Shown one piece after another: positions 1 to 7,885 of a stretch of 47,254 bases of DNA. The stretch comes from an uncultured Eubacteriales bacterium (GTDB lineage: Bacteria > Bacillota > Clostridia > Oscillospirales > CAG-272). The position numbers and the translations under genes are program-made. The stretch lies in contig CASTST010000005.1 of the NCBI GenBank assembly GCA_949451655.1, forward strand, positions 1 through 47,254, read 5' to 3'. Position 1 is the stretch's first letter, and the number at the start of each line of letters is the position of its first letter. Below the pieces are notes generated by a model. The model was not told the DNA's origin. It worked only from the letters and a program-made list of their open reading frames with translations, and did no database searches.

Positions 1-155
1 TTGTGCAAAGGGGGGTGGGTTTTGCGTAGCAAAACTCGGGGGGATTGTTTGCATATACTGCCGATTTACTGTTCATGCAAAATAAAAGTTAAACAATCCC
101 TCAGTCACCGTCGCTTCGCTTGGCGACAGCTCCCTTTGCACAAGGGAGCCTTTTT
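1..155 (+). repeat. Palindromic intergenic element, copy A (left end cut)
   Basis: First of at least seven copies in the window. Reading inward, it has an end resembling TTGTGCAAAGGGGGG, a hairpin arm (GTTTTG-CGTAG-CAAAAC), a core from GGATTGTT at 42 to AACAATCC at 99, a second hairpin arm (GTCGC...GCGAC) and the closing palindrome CTCCCTTTGCACAAGGGAG at 130-148 followed by a T run. The core orientation is defined by an ACTG-CGATTT segment near its middle. The left terminus lies outside the window. It contains no reading frame and probably ends transcripts from both sides or is a non-autonomous mobile element; the function is unknown. Confidence 0.85.
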
Positions 156-224
156 AAATTAGGGAGCGCTATCGCGGCACCTCCCCATTTACTGGATACT
201 GGATCTTACAAAGTATGTACTGCC

Positions 225-2144
225 TCACGCATCCATATCTTCCGCTGTGGAGAAGCTTTCTTCCTCCTCATACAACTGCATAAGCTGATCCTCAACGTAT
301 ATCCGCTGATCCTCCAGCTCCGCTGCTTTCACATAGTCCGTAGCGTCCTCGCCGTACAGCCGGTCGGTAATATCTGCAAGCTCTTTTTCCAGGCGGACGA
401 TTTCCGCGGCTACTTTTTTCCGCCGTGCTTCCTTGCGCCGTGCTGCCGCTTGCTCTTCTTTCTTTTTTAAATACTGTTCCTTACCACTTGGAACTGGTGC
501 AGCTGCTGCCGGCACTTTCTCCTCCGGCGCCGCCTGGGATGCGGCGATATATTCCGCATATCCGCCTCTAAAATCCCTCACCGGATTTTCCAGCGACAGG
601 ATTCTTGTGGCAAGCCGCCGGATAAAATACCGGTCATGGGACACGGCGATGACAGTACCTTCAAATGCCTCCAGTGCATTTTCCAACGCTTCCCGGGAGT
701 CAATATCCAAGTGGTTGGTGGGCTCGTCCAGAATAAGCACATTCACTTTTGATAAAATCAGCTTTGCAAGGGTAAGCCGGGCGCGCTCCCCGCCGGACAG
801 AACGGATACGGTTTTTTCCACGTCCTCTCCACGGAACATAAACACGGCAAGGACCGAGAAAAGCTCCTTCCTGCCGATGGTGGGATATGCGTCCCAGAGC
901 TCATCCAACACAGTTTTATCCGGGGACAGATTCTGATTTTCTTGATCGTAATATCCTACGTGCACATTGTAGCCAAACTCTACCCGTCCCGCCCGGGGTG
1001 TCAGCTTGCCCAGCAGGGTTTTCAGCAGGGTGGATTTTCCGCATCCGTTGGGGCCTGCAATAATCAGGCGTTCTCCCCGTTTTACGGAAAAGGATAGATC
1101 GGAAAACAGGTCTTTACTTCCAAATCCCACCGCCAGCTTTTTTACGTCCAGCACATCGTTTCCAGAGCGGACTGCTTTGGAAAAAGCAAATTGTAAGGTT
1201 TTGGGTGCGTCCTCCGGTTTTTCTATCTTGTCCATGCGGGCAATGGCTTTTTCCCGGCTTTCTGCGGCAATGATATTTTTCTCTCGGTTCCATCTCCGCT
1301 GCTGCTCAATAAATGCTTCCAGCCGGGCGATTTCTCTCTGCTGGATGATGTATTGCTTTTCCAGCGCGGCGCGCTGTTCTTCCTTTTGTTTCTTGTATTC
1401 TGTGTAGGCGCACTTATACAGCTTTGCCTTGTGATTTTCTATGTCCAGCGTTTTGTTTGTCACCCGATCCAGAAAATACCGGTCGTGGCTTACAAGAAGC
1501 AGCGTTTTTTTGTATCCTGCCAGATGTCCCTCCAGCCAGGTCATGGTTTCGATATCCAGATGGTTGGTAGGTTCGTCCAGGATCAGTATGTCCGGTTCCC
1601 GGAACAGAAGTCGGGCAAGGGCAAGTCTTGTGCGCTGCCCGCCGGACAGGGTGGTGATGCTTCGGGAAAAAGTATCCTCTCCAAAGCCCAGCTTTGCCAG
1701 AAGGCTTTTGCATCGAGATTTATAGTGCAGCCCCCCCGCCTGTGTAAAGCGGGTGTTCAGCCGTTCGTATTCTGCGCTTAGGGACAACAGCCGATCCTGG
1801 GGCGCAGTTTCCATTTCTGCTTCCAGCTGGGCGAGTCGTGCTTCGTCCCTGCAAAGTTCCGGAAACGCCGCATACATTTGTGCAAGAACGGTGTCGTCTC
1901 CTTCCAGCACCTGAAAGGAATCATCCTGCCGCATCATGCCCACGATTTTGTCTTTGGCAAAATACACGCCACCCTCATCCGCTTCCTCCGTACCGGTAAT
2001 CAGCCGGAGCAGGGTGGTTTTTCCGCTTCCGTTTACGCCTACGATGCCCAGTCGGTCGCCTTCTTCTACGGAGAAGGTGACCCCGGACAGTATATTTTTT
2101 GTTCCAACACTATAAGACAGGTTGCTCACACTCAATGCGATCAT
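225..2144 (-). CDS. ABC-F family ATPase (ribosome-associated, Uup/YdiF type)
   Basis: This 639-residue protein has two ABC ATPase domains in tandem and no membrane segment, which is the ABC-F arrangement of soluble translation factors that act at the ribosomal E site. Domain 1 carries the Walker A motif GVNGSGKTTLL (about residue 36), the signature LSGGQRTRLALA and the Walker B motif LILDEPTNHLD. A charged linker follows. Domain 2 carries GPNGCGKSTLL, LSGGERARLTLA and a second LILDEPTNHLD. The last 90 residues are Lys/Glu/Ala rich and look like the coiled-coil tail of Uup/YdiF proteins. An AAAGGA sits upstream of the ATG. A terminator separates it from the upstream envelope cluster, so it is probably its own unit. 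Whether it is a housekeeping factor or an antibiotic-resistance type cannot be told from sequence alone; the two-domain-plus-tail form favours housekeeping. Confidence 0.93.
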   Translation of the reverse strand: MIALSVSNLSYSVGTKNILSGVTFSVEEGDRLGIVGVNGSGKTTLLRLITGTEEADEGGVYFAKDKIVGMMRQDDSFQVLEGDDTVLAQMYAAFPELCRDEARLAQLEAEMETAPQDRLLSLSAEYERLNTRFTQAGGLHYKSRCKSLLAKLGFGEDTFSRSITTLSGGQRTRLALARLLFREPDILILDEPTNHLDIETMTWLEGHLAGYKKTLLLVSHDRYFLDRVTNKTLDIENHKAKLYKCAYTEYKKQKEEQRAALEKQYIIQQREIARLEAFIEQQRRWNREKNIIAAESREKAIARMDKIEKPEDAPKTLQFAFSKAVRSGNDVLDVKKLAVGFGSKDLFSDLSFSVKRGERLIIAGPNGCGKSTLLKTLLGKLTPRAGRVEFGYNVHVGYYDQENQNLSPDKTVLDELWDAYPTIGRKELFSVLAVFMFRGEDVEKTVSVLSGGERARLTLAKLILSKVNVLILDEPTNHLDIDSREALENALEAFEGTVIAVSHDRYFIRRLATRILSLENPVRDFRGGYAEYIAASQAAPEEKVPAAAAPVPSGKEQYLKKKEEQAAARRKEARRKKVAAEIVRLEKELADITDRLYGEDATDYVKAAELEDQRIYVEDQLMQLYEEEESFSTAEDMDA

Positions 2145-2167
2145 AGAACTTTATCCTTTATGTTTTA

Positions 2168-2200
2168 TAAAAAGGGTCTGTGTCCGTGGACGCAGACCCT
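2168..2200 (-). terminator. Rho-independent terminator after the TPM gene
   Basis: On the minus strand a 13-bp stem (AGGGTCTGCGTCC paired with a GGACACAGACCCT-type arm, one G-U pair) is followed directly by TTTTT. It lies 22 nt past the stop of the TPM gene and 24 nt before the ABC-F start, so it separates these two minus-strand units. Confidence 0.85.
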
Positions 2201-2221
2201 CGTGATTTCTTTTCTCTTTCT

Positions 2222-3166
2222 TCAGCGCCGTCCGCCGCCGGCTCCGCGGCTTCCGCCGCCGCCAAAACCACCAAACCCGCCGCCTCTGCCGCCGCCGAAT
2301 CCGCCGGTGTGTCCCCCGCCAAATCCGCCCGGACGGGGACCGCCGGGTCGTGGACCAGGTCTGGGACCGGGACCCGGTCCGTAGTGGTGATGATGGTGAT
2401 GGTATCCTCCCCAGAAGGGGCGACCGTATCTGTATCGGTATCCGCCGCCTGGTCCGCCGCATGTGAAACAGGAGGAGCGGAGCAGGGCAAAAATCACAAT
2501 TGCAATGACTGCAACGGTAATCAGCAGTCCGATAATTCCGGAAAAGATGGTTCCAATGATACTGGCAGCTGTGCCGGTGCTTCCGCCGCCGGCAGGACCT
2601 GCTGCGTCTGCGGCGGATCCGTAATGATAGGTAACGCCGTCCCAGCTTCCCGTGTCGATATCATAAATCTGTTCCAGCGTTTCTGTCATTTTTTCACAGA
2701 AAATTTTCGCAGCGCTGTCGTACTCCTTTTGATCAAAGGCGCTTTCCATGCCGCTGTCGAAAATACGCTGGAGCACGGCGGACGTGACAGTTTTCTCTAA
2801 TCCTTGCCCAAGCGCCGCCCAATATTTATAGGTGGAAATTTCCATAACAAACAAAACGCCGTTGTTATGTTCCTTACTGCCGATTTTCCAATCGTTGAAC
2901 AGATCGTTTGCGTATTCACTCAAATCAGAATATCCGGTTTTGTCTACCGCTACAACAATAATTTGCGCGCCGGACAGGGCATATAATGCGTTTGACGTCT
3001 GATTGATCTGCTGCTCTGTTTCCGCTTCAATTACGCCGGCAGGGTCGTAGACGCAGGATGTAGGAGGATCGGGCAGCTTGCCGGCTGCGCAGATTTGCAG
3101 AGTGCAGCCCAAAAGTATCAATATGCTCAAAACGAAAGCAAGGGATTTTTTTGCAGCAGTGTACAT
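2222..3166 (-). CDS. TPM-domain (YgcG-like) secreted or membrane-anchored protein with Gly-rich tail
   Basis: This is a 314-residue protein. The N-terminus is a signal sequence with a hydrophobic run and a lipobox-like LLGC, so it may be a lipoprotein. Residues of about 35-165 match the TPM fold: DPAGVIEAE near its start, then SGAQIIVVAVD and NNGVLFVMEI. A second hydrophobic segment (near SIIGTIFSGIIGLLI, about residue 210) is followed by a tail of Pro/Gly/His/Arg with a six-His run and many GGFGGG units. TPM proteins are tied to photosystem repair in plants and to envelope functions in bacteria; the bacterial biochemistry is poorly defined. I chose the ATG at 3166, with AAAGGA 9 nt upstream, over an upstream TTG at 3184 that would include the ribosome-binding site. 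The gene follows a LemA-like gene, a common pairing. Confidence 0.88.
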   Translation of the reverse strand: MYTAAKKSLAFVLSILILLGCTLQICAAGKLPDPPTSCVYDPAGVIEAETEQQINQTSNALYALSGAQIIVVAVDKTGYSDLSEYANDLFNDWKIGSKEHNNGVLFVMEISTYKYWAALGQGLEKTVTSAVLQRIFDSGMESAFDQKEYDSAAKIFCEKMTETLEQIYDIDTGSWDGVTYHYGSAADAAGPAGGGSTGTAASIIGTIFSGIIGLLITVAVIAIVIFALLRSSCFTCGGPGGGYRYRYGRPFWGGYHHHHHHYGPGPGPRPGPRPGGPRPGGFGGGHTGGFGGGRGGGFGGFGGGGSRGAGGGRR

Positions 3167-3190
3167 GCTGTTGTTTCCTTTCAAAACAGA

Positions 3191-3721
3191 TCAGTCGAAC
3201 ACAATCGCCTGTTTTTTGGCGAAAAAGGAAGCAGGGAACAGATCTGTCAGTTTGTTGTATTTTTTAGCTGCGTCGTTGTAATCATCGTATTTTTGCAGGA
3301 TAGAAATATCACTGCACACCGCCATGTGCGCCGCGCGCACATCGTCTTTGTATTTGCCGGACGTTAAAAGCCGGTTAAACAGTGTTTCTGTATTGCGTTC
3401 GATGATGGTGTATTCACAGCCAAGCTTAGTAGGATGCGCACCGCGGTTTTCTATTTCCGCGGCGGCACGGCGCAGCGCTGCGCAGCTTTCGTCCTTTTCC
3501 AGCGCCTGTTCATATAAGTCGGCAAACAGTGTGCTGTGATACGCAAGGTCGGATAGGGTGGCGGACACAGTTTCTCCAAACTGATCTTTTTTTGTAAATT
3601 CTTTTTCCACCCGTCCTGCCTGGACAGCCACACTGCGCCATGTTCCGAAAATCGGCGTAATGAGGATAATAACAGCAAGTATCACGCCCGCCCGGACTCT
3701 GTTTTCCAGAAAAAACTTCAT
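3191..3721 (-). CDS. LemA-family-like membrane protein
   Basis: This 176-residue protein has one N-terminal membrane segment (about residues 10-27) and a helical, mostly extracytoplasmic domain. Near the C-terminus, YNDAAKKYNKLTDLFPASFFA matches the LemA signature YND-x-V-x-xYN...FP-xx-xFA, which is the main support for the call. The middle is more divergent than in typical LemA proteins, which run about 185-200 residues. The role of LemA proteins is not settled; they recur beside TPM proteins and are thought to act at the envelope. The gene lies 24 nt upstream of the TPM gene and 26 nt downstream of the TelA-like gene, in the same apparent operon. Confidence 0.8.
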   Translation of the reverse strand: MKFFLENRVRAGVILAVIILITPIFGTWRSVAVQAGRVEKEFTKKDQFGETVSATLSDLAYHSTLFADLYEQALEKDESCAALRRAAAEIENRGAHPTKLGCEYTIIERNTETLFNRLLTSGKYKDDVRAAHMAVCSDISILQKYDDYNDAAKKYNKLTDLFPASFFAKKQAIVFD

Positions 3722-3747
3722 ATTAAAAGGATTCCTTTTCCCCGGGA

Positions 3748-4908
3748 TTACTTGTTATTCTGCATCAGCTTCGCACGCAGTTCGCCTTCAATACGACCAA
3801 GCTCTTTTTCCGCCTGCGCCCGCTTTGTTTTGCCTTCTGCCTGAATTCGCTGCACTTCATCCAGCGTGGCGATCAGCTGCTGGTTGGTATTCTGCAGTGT
3901 TTCCAGTTCTACAACGCCCCGCTCGGATTCCTTTGCGATATCAATAGATCCCTGTTTCAGTGTTTCCGCATTCCGGCGCAGCAGTTCGTTGGTCATGTCG
4001 GTGACAGCACGCTGCGCTTCCATAGCCTGGTTGGAATGCTCGATTCCCAGAGAGAGGATCATTTGGTTTTTCCACAGGGGAATGGTGGAAACGATGACGG
4101 ATTGGATCTTTTCCGTCATCAGAGTGTCGTTGTTTTGTACCAGACGGATCTGAGGCGCCATCTGAATGCAGATCATTCTGGTTAGCTCCAGATCATACAG
4201 CTTTTTCTCAAATCTGGTCAGCTGGGCTTCAAAATCGTTTACTGCCTGGGCGTCCTCCGGCAAACCGGATTTTTCCGCTTTTTCCCGGAGCGCAACAAGG
4301 GTGGTTGCCCGCTCAGCTTCCAGCTTTTTCTTTCCTGCCAGAATGTACATGGTCAGTTCCTTGAAATAGGCAAGGTTCATTTCGTACATCTTATCCAGCA
4401 TGGCGACGTCCTTCATGAGAATGATCTGATGCTGCTCCAGAGACTCTACAATATTATTAACGCTTGCTTCGGCAGAATCGTATTTTGCCTTCATTGTGGC
4501 AATTTTGTTTTTCTGCTTTTTGAAGAATCCGAAAAATCCTTTTTCGTCTTCATCGTCTGTGATGCCTTTAAGCTGGGTAACAAGCCCCGCGATCATATCG
4601 CCAAGCTCGCCGAAATCCTTTGTTTTAACCGACTCTAGAGCGGAATCGGAAAATGCGGAAATTTTCTGCTGTGCAGCGGCGCCGTACTGAAGAATTGCAG
4701 TACTGTCCGTAACGTCGATTTTTTCTGCAAAGGCTTCTACAACCTTCTTTTCTTCTTCTGTCAATGCGGAATCGTTCAGCTCCTGTCCTTCTGTTTCTGC
4801 TTCCTTTTCCGGTTCTGCTTGGGGTGCGGGAGCCGCTGCGGCAGCTGCGGTTCCAAAGGGATCCAGTGTAAGAGAAGGAATCTGTTCGTCAAAGTTTTGG
4901 TTATCCAT
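3748..4908 (-). CDS. TelA/KlaA-family toxic-anion-resistance-like protein
   Basis: This 386-residue protein is soluble and strongly helical, with predicted coiled coils through the central and C-terminal parts. It matches the TelA (YaaN) family: GFFGFFKKQKNKI, then VESLEQHQIILMKDVAMLDKMYEMNLAYFKELTMYILAGKKKL-type helices (split here only by description), IQMAPQIRLVQNNDTL and PLWKNQMILSLGI. The name comes from tellurite resistance of plasmid homologues; chromosomal copies are better viewed as envelope-stress proteins of unknown mechanism. The N-terminal 45 residues are low-complexity Ala/Pro/Glu. I chose the ATG at 4908, with GGAG 6 nt upstream, rather than the ATG at 4929. The XpaC-like gene just upstream forms the classic xpaC-yaaN pair known from Bacillus. 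Confidence 0.88.
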   Translation of the reverse strand: MDNQNFDEQIPSLTLDPFGTAAAAAAPAPQAEPEKEAETEGQELNDSALTEEEKKVVEAFAEKIDVTDSTAILQYGAAAQQKISAFSDSALESVKTKDFGELGDMIAGLVTQLKGITDDEDEKGFFGFFKKQKNKIATMKAKYDSAEASVNNIVESLEQHQIILMKDVAMLDKMYEMNLAYFKELTMYILAGKKKLEAERATTLVALREKAEKSGLPEDAQAVNDFEAQLTRFEKKLYDLELTRMICIQMAPQIRLVQNNDTLMTEKIQSVIVSTIPLWKNQMILSLGIEHSNQAMEAQRAVTDMTNELLRRNAETLKQGSIDIAKESERGVVELETLQNTNQQLIATLDEVQRIQAEGKTKRAQAEKELGRIEGELRAKLMQNNK

Positions 4909-4949
4909 AATACGCTCCATTCCTGCCATGCGGCATGTTACTCTGTATT

Positions 4950-5615
4950 TCAGTCGTCTGCAAGTCCGTCCCGGCGCAGCATCTGACTCAGTACGTCTAT
5001 ATCGGTGGAAATATCTAAATCATCATTTTTATATAATGCGTCCAACTGCTTTTTCAACGCGCTGTCGATTCCGGCAAAAGCGTCCTCAATTTTTGCTTCG
5101 ATATCGGCAAGCGTCTGCGCGCCTTCCGTATCTCCTCCGGATTGCTTCAGTAGAAATATATATTTATCACACAGCTTGCGCATTACCGGGAGGTAATATC
5201 CGGCGAGCCGCCGACATTGCGGAAAATCGGATGGATCCGCTTGGAGATTTTTTGCGATCTTTTCAAGAACTGTCCCCACGGACTGGAGCCGTGCAGCAAA
5301 TGCGGCGCGTTCTGCCGGCAGCAATTCTGCTGCCGCACGCAGATGGGCGACCTCCGATTCAAGCTGCATACACAACGCGTCTGCGTCAGCATTGCCCGAG
5401 GTGGGGCGGGGCGCGTCTACATATTCTTTGTATTCCGGCGCGATGATCCAGGTGATCAGCCATGCGACAAGGCTTACCACCGCTACAATGAGAATATCCA
5501 ACGTTCTGTACATAGGGTAAAACAGTCCCGCCAGCACCCAAACTGTCGCGCACGCCCAAAGGGGCAGGGCGGATTTTCTTTTCACGCAGATTTTTCCTGT
5601 ATTCTCTTTTTTCAT
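4950..5615 (-). CDS. XpaC-family (5-bromo-4-chloroindolyl phosphate hydrolysis-like) membrane protein
   Basis: This 221-residue protein has two close N-terminal membrane helices (about residues 17-35 and 40-58) and a helical cytoplasmic domain. The C-terminal half carries family hallmarks: RRLAGYYLPVMRKLCDKY, then ALYKNDDLDISTDIDVLSQML followed by RRDGL. XpaC was named for an indolyl-phosphate phenotype in Bacillus, but no enzyme motif is visible and the true role is unknown. The gene sits 3 nt after the polytopic membrane protein gene and 41 nt before telA, so the three are almost certainly cotranscribed. Confidence 0.85.
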   Translation of the reverse strand: MKKENTGKICVKRKSALPLWACATVWVLAGLFYPMYRTLDILIVAVVSLVAWLITWIIAPEYKEYVDAPRPTSGNADADALCMQLESEVAHLRAAAELLPAERAAFAARLQSVGTVLEKIAKNLQADPSDFPQCRRLAGYYLPVMRKLCDKYIFLLKQSGGDTEGAQTLADIEAKIEDAFAGIDSALKKQLDALYKNDDLDISTDIDVLSQMLRRDGLADD

Positions 5616-5618
5616 ATT

Positions 5619-6464
5619 TTATTCAGCACCTTCCTCCGGGGATTTCAGCGCAACCGAATCGGACAGCGCCAGCGTCAGCAACCGACACAGGGCATAAACC
5701 GTCATGATAAAGCAGAACATAATTTGAGAAGGCACCATATTATATCCGGGCGTTCCGGTTGCAAGTCCCAGAACCGCGCTGACGGAAACAGCGCCGCCGA
5801 TGGCAACGGTGCAGATCAGGGAAAACACGTACCGGGGAAAAACGGTCCCCCGCTTCAGGGAAAGTCCGGCTGCACCGGTAAGGAAAAGCATAAAGGTAAT
5901 ATACATAAGCTGCTGCAGAATTTTTACGGGACTGTTTGCGGCAGCAGTCAGATCCAGATAAATGATAAACAATCGGGTCGCCGCATAAAAAGGCGGAAAA
6001 AAGCTCAGGCATGCCGTCAGCGGACTTTGCCGGATTTTTCCCGGCACGCTGTCGCAGACAAGATAAACAATAAACAGCAGTGCCAACAAGTCAGAAACCA
6101 AAATCAAACTCCAGTGGGGGAGCAGAGGATTGTCGTGGGGAATGTGCAAAAGGTCAGTTGCCGTTTGCCACAGCAGCGTGAGAATCAATGCCGCGGAAAC
6201 AATTTTTGTATAGATAGGCGTAGGAATATCCAGGTTCTCCGGAACAGATTTCCGGAAGAGAAGCCAGGAAACAGCGGCAAGAATGACGCCGACCGACAGC
6301 ACCGCATAAAGCACTCCGGCTTTAACGGATCCTTTTTCAAAATAGCCAAGCTCCGGAGAATAGTCGCCAACTATGGCAAGAAACATACAAAATGCGCCGA
6401 TGAGAGCAACAAGCACCGCGCCGCACAGAAGATAAGCCAAAATTGTTTTTTTGTTTTTCACCAT
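5619..6464 (-). CDS. Polytopic membrane protein of unknown function
   Basis: I do not recognise this 281-residue protein. It has about seven or eight hydrophobic segments joined by short loops, with a basic N-terminus (MVKNKKT) and an acidic C-terminus (SPEEGAE). No transporter, enzyme or receptor motif is visible. It is the first gene of the minus-strand cluster. GGAAGG lies 9 nt before the ATG and a TATAAT reads on the minus strand at 6501-6506, although I see no good -35. Its three-base spacing to the XpaC-like gene suggests it works with the XpaC/TelA pair at the membrane. Confidence 0.8.
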   Translation of the reverse strand: MVKNKKTILAYLLCGAVLVALIGAFCMFLAIVGDYSPELGYFEKGSVKAGVLYAVLSVGVILAAVSWLLFRKSVPENLDIPTPIYTKIVSAALILTLLWQTATDLLHIPHDNPLLPHWSLILVSDLLALLFIVYLVCDSVPGKIRQSPLTACLSFFPPFYAATRLFIIYLDLTAAANSPVKILQQLMYITFMLFLTGAAGLSLKRGTVFPRYVFSLICTVAIGGAVSVSAVLGLATGTPGYNMVPSQIMFCFIMTVYALCRLLTLALSDSVALKSPEEGAE

Positions 6465-6621
6465 AAAAAGCGCCTTCCCATGCCAATCAATTTTTTACCT
6501 ATTATATAGGGTAACACAAAACCGGTTTTAAATCAATATATTTCCCGAAAAATTCACCGGGTCTGTGATGTTCGTTCATAATTGCAGGGCGGGGGGAGCT
6601 GGCGGCGTAGCAAAACGAAAA

Positions 6622-6800
6622 AGGCTCCCTTGTGCTGGAGCCGCGTAGCGGATCCTAGGGTGCTGTCGCCAAGCAAAGCGACAGCGACTGAGGGATTGTC
6701 TCTTCTATCATTTTGAATAATGTATAAATCGACAGTCTATCGAAACAATCCCTCCGACTCGCTTACAGCGAGCCACCTCCCTTTGCACAAGGGAGGCTAA
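6622..6800 (-). repeat. Palindromic intergenic element, copy B (core inverted)
   Basis: This copy opens with GGCTCCCTTGTGC, then has a hairpin arm CTGTCGC-...-GCGACAG, the core (6693-6751, reading in the opposite direction to copy A: CTATCATTTTGAATAAT is the reverse complement of the usual end), the arm CTCGCT-TACAG-CGAGC and the end CTCCCTTTGCACAAGGGAG. Two decayed ends flank it, at about 6586-6620 and 6818-6850. The rest of 6465-7029 holds no gene I can support. Confidence 0.85.
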
Positions 6801-7029
6801 AAGGACAGAGTTCGCGCCGTGTCATCTCCTTTTACACAGGGGGCTTAAAAAATTGAACTTTGCGGCTGATTTAAAGTTAAAATAGAAGGCTTTGCATTTG
6901 TGCGCACATATTGTGCTGGTTCTATACCCAAACACAACATATATAAAGTTTCGTTAAAATATACAAAAAAACACACAAAAATTCTATAAAATTTTCCGAA
7001 TTTTTCTCCGTTAAATTTATGCACATCCG

Positions 7030-7058
7030 TTGCAATACAATGGAAATTATGGTAAAAT
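7030..7058 (+). promoter_or_regulatory. Sigma-A type promoter of the S10 operon
   Basis: TTGCAA at 7030-7035, a 17-nt spacer and TAAAAT at 7053-7058 fit a housekeeping promoter. It is the best match between the repeat and rpsJ, and the region before it is AT rich. Transcription would begin near 7065, leaving a leader of about 310 nt before rpsJ. Confidence 0.7.
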
Positions 7059-7064
7059 TACAAG

Positions 7065-7375
7065 GCTTGATGTGCGATGAAACGGAAGGTTGCCGCCCTT
7101 TTTGCTACAGAGGACGGGGAATTTCCGCGGAGTATGTCCGTTTTTGAAAACGGGCGAAGCGAACGCGAGCGCAGGCGGGCAGCCGATGTGTGTAAGGCTG
7201 ACCTGCGGATCTCTGCTCTGCTGTGGCAGGCGGAATATGTCCGGATGAAAAGTACGGCGGATTTGTGGTTGCACCGCCGGGACGCTTTTTGATCCGGTTT
7301 CCTTCAGGAGATCTTGGAAACGCCCGGGCGCGTGTTCGTCGCCTCGGCAAGTAAAAAAATTTAGGAGGCAAACAA
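7065..7375 (+). promoter_or_regulatory. Long 5' leader of the S10 operon
   Basis: About 310 nt lie between the predicted start site and rpsJ. The segment is GC rich with several possible stems, including CGGCGG...CCGCCG near 7256-7280 followed a few bases later by TTTTT. A 71-codon frame at 7077-7292 has no clear ribosome-binding site and no recognisable product, so I treat the segment as untranslated. Leaders of ribosomal operons often bind one of their own proteins; which protein, if any, acts here is unknown. GGAGG at 7363-7367 serves rpsJ. Confidence 0.45.
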
Positions 7376-7687
7376 GTGGCAACAAAGATCAAGGTTCGGC
7401 TCAAAAGTTATGAGCACACGCTGGCAGACAGCGCAGCAGCTAAAATTGTGGAAGTTGCAAAAAGAGCAGGCGCACAGGTTTCTGGTCCGATTCCCCTTCC
7501 GACTGAAAAGGAAATCGTAACCATCCTGCGTGCAGTACACAAATATAAGGATAGCCGCGAACAGTTTGAACAGCGCACGCACAAGAGACTGATCGTCCTT
7601 GAAAACGCTGATGCAAAGGTTGTTGAATCCCTTCTGGGTGTTGAACTTCCCGCAGGCGTTGAAATTGAAGCGAAGGAAGTAAAATAA
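7376..7687 (+). CDS. rpsJ: 30S ribosomal protein S10
   Basis: This 103-residue protein starts at GTG, with GGAGG 8 nt upstream. It matches S10 over its whole length (RLKSYEHTL near the start, [17 protein letters not shown] in the loop, [10 protein letters not shown] near the end). S10 sits in the head of the small subunit and also acts as NusE, pairing with NusB in antitermination. It is the first gene of the S10 operon. The next gene follows only after an unusual 198-nt gap. Confidence 0.98.
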   Translation: MATKIKVRLKSYEHTLADSAAAKIVEVAKRAGAQVSGPIPLPTEKEIVTILRAVHKYKDSREQFEQRTHKRLIVLENADAKVVESLLGVELPAGVEIEAKEVK

Positions 7688-7885
7688 GTCCCTCGCAAAA
7701 AAACAGCCGATTTTCCCCGTACAGAGCATATCGCTCGTTGCACTCGCTTGCACATGCTGCGCATGTGATGTCGCCTATGCAATGTTTGTTTGGTGCTTGA
7801 TGGCGGAAAGGTCAAGTTGGCGGCTGCGGCGTGGCTGCCGCGCAAAACAAAAGACGTCAACCAATAACCTTATTTGGAGGAAAAA
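7688..7885 (+). promoter_or_regulatory. Structured 198-nt spacer between rpsJ and rplC
   Basis: Most neighbours in this operon are separated by 0-20 nt, yet this gap is 198 nt. It holds a short hairpin (CACATG-CTGCG-CATGTG), an outer pairing of GCATA with TATGC that encloses it, and a GC-rich stem (GCGGC...GCCGC) nearer rplC. No promoter or reading frame stands out. It could be an r-protein binding site, an mRNA processing site or an old repeat insertion; the sequence does not decide. Confidence 0.4.

Noticed and set aside
2180-2800. 206-codon plus-strand Ala/Ser/Thr-rich frame
   Set aside because: It is the complement of the Gly-rich TPM tail and includes the terminator hairpin.
5217-6509. 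430-codon plus-strand frame opposite the XpaC-like and membrane protein genes
   Set aside because: Very rich in Gln/Arg/Asn, without hydrophobic core; it is the complement of membrane-protein codons.
7077-7292. 71-codon frame in the S10 leader
   Set aside because: No ribosome-binding site and no recognisable product; composition fits a structured leader.
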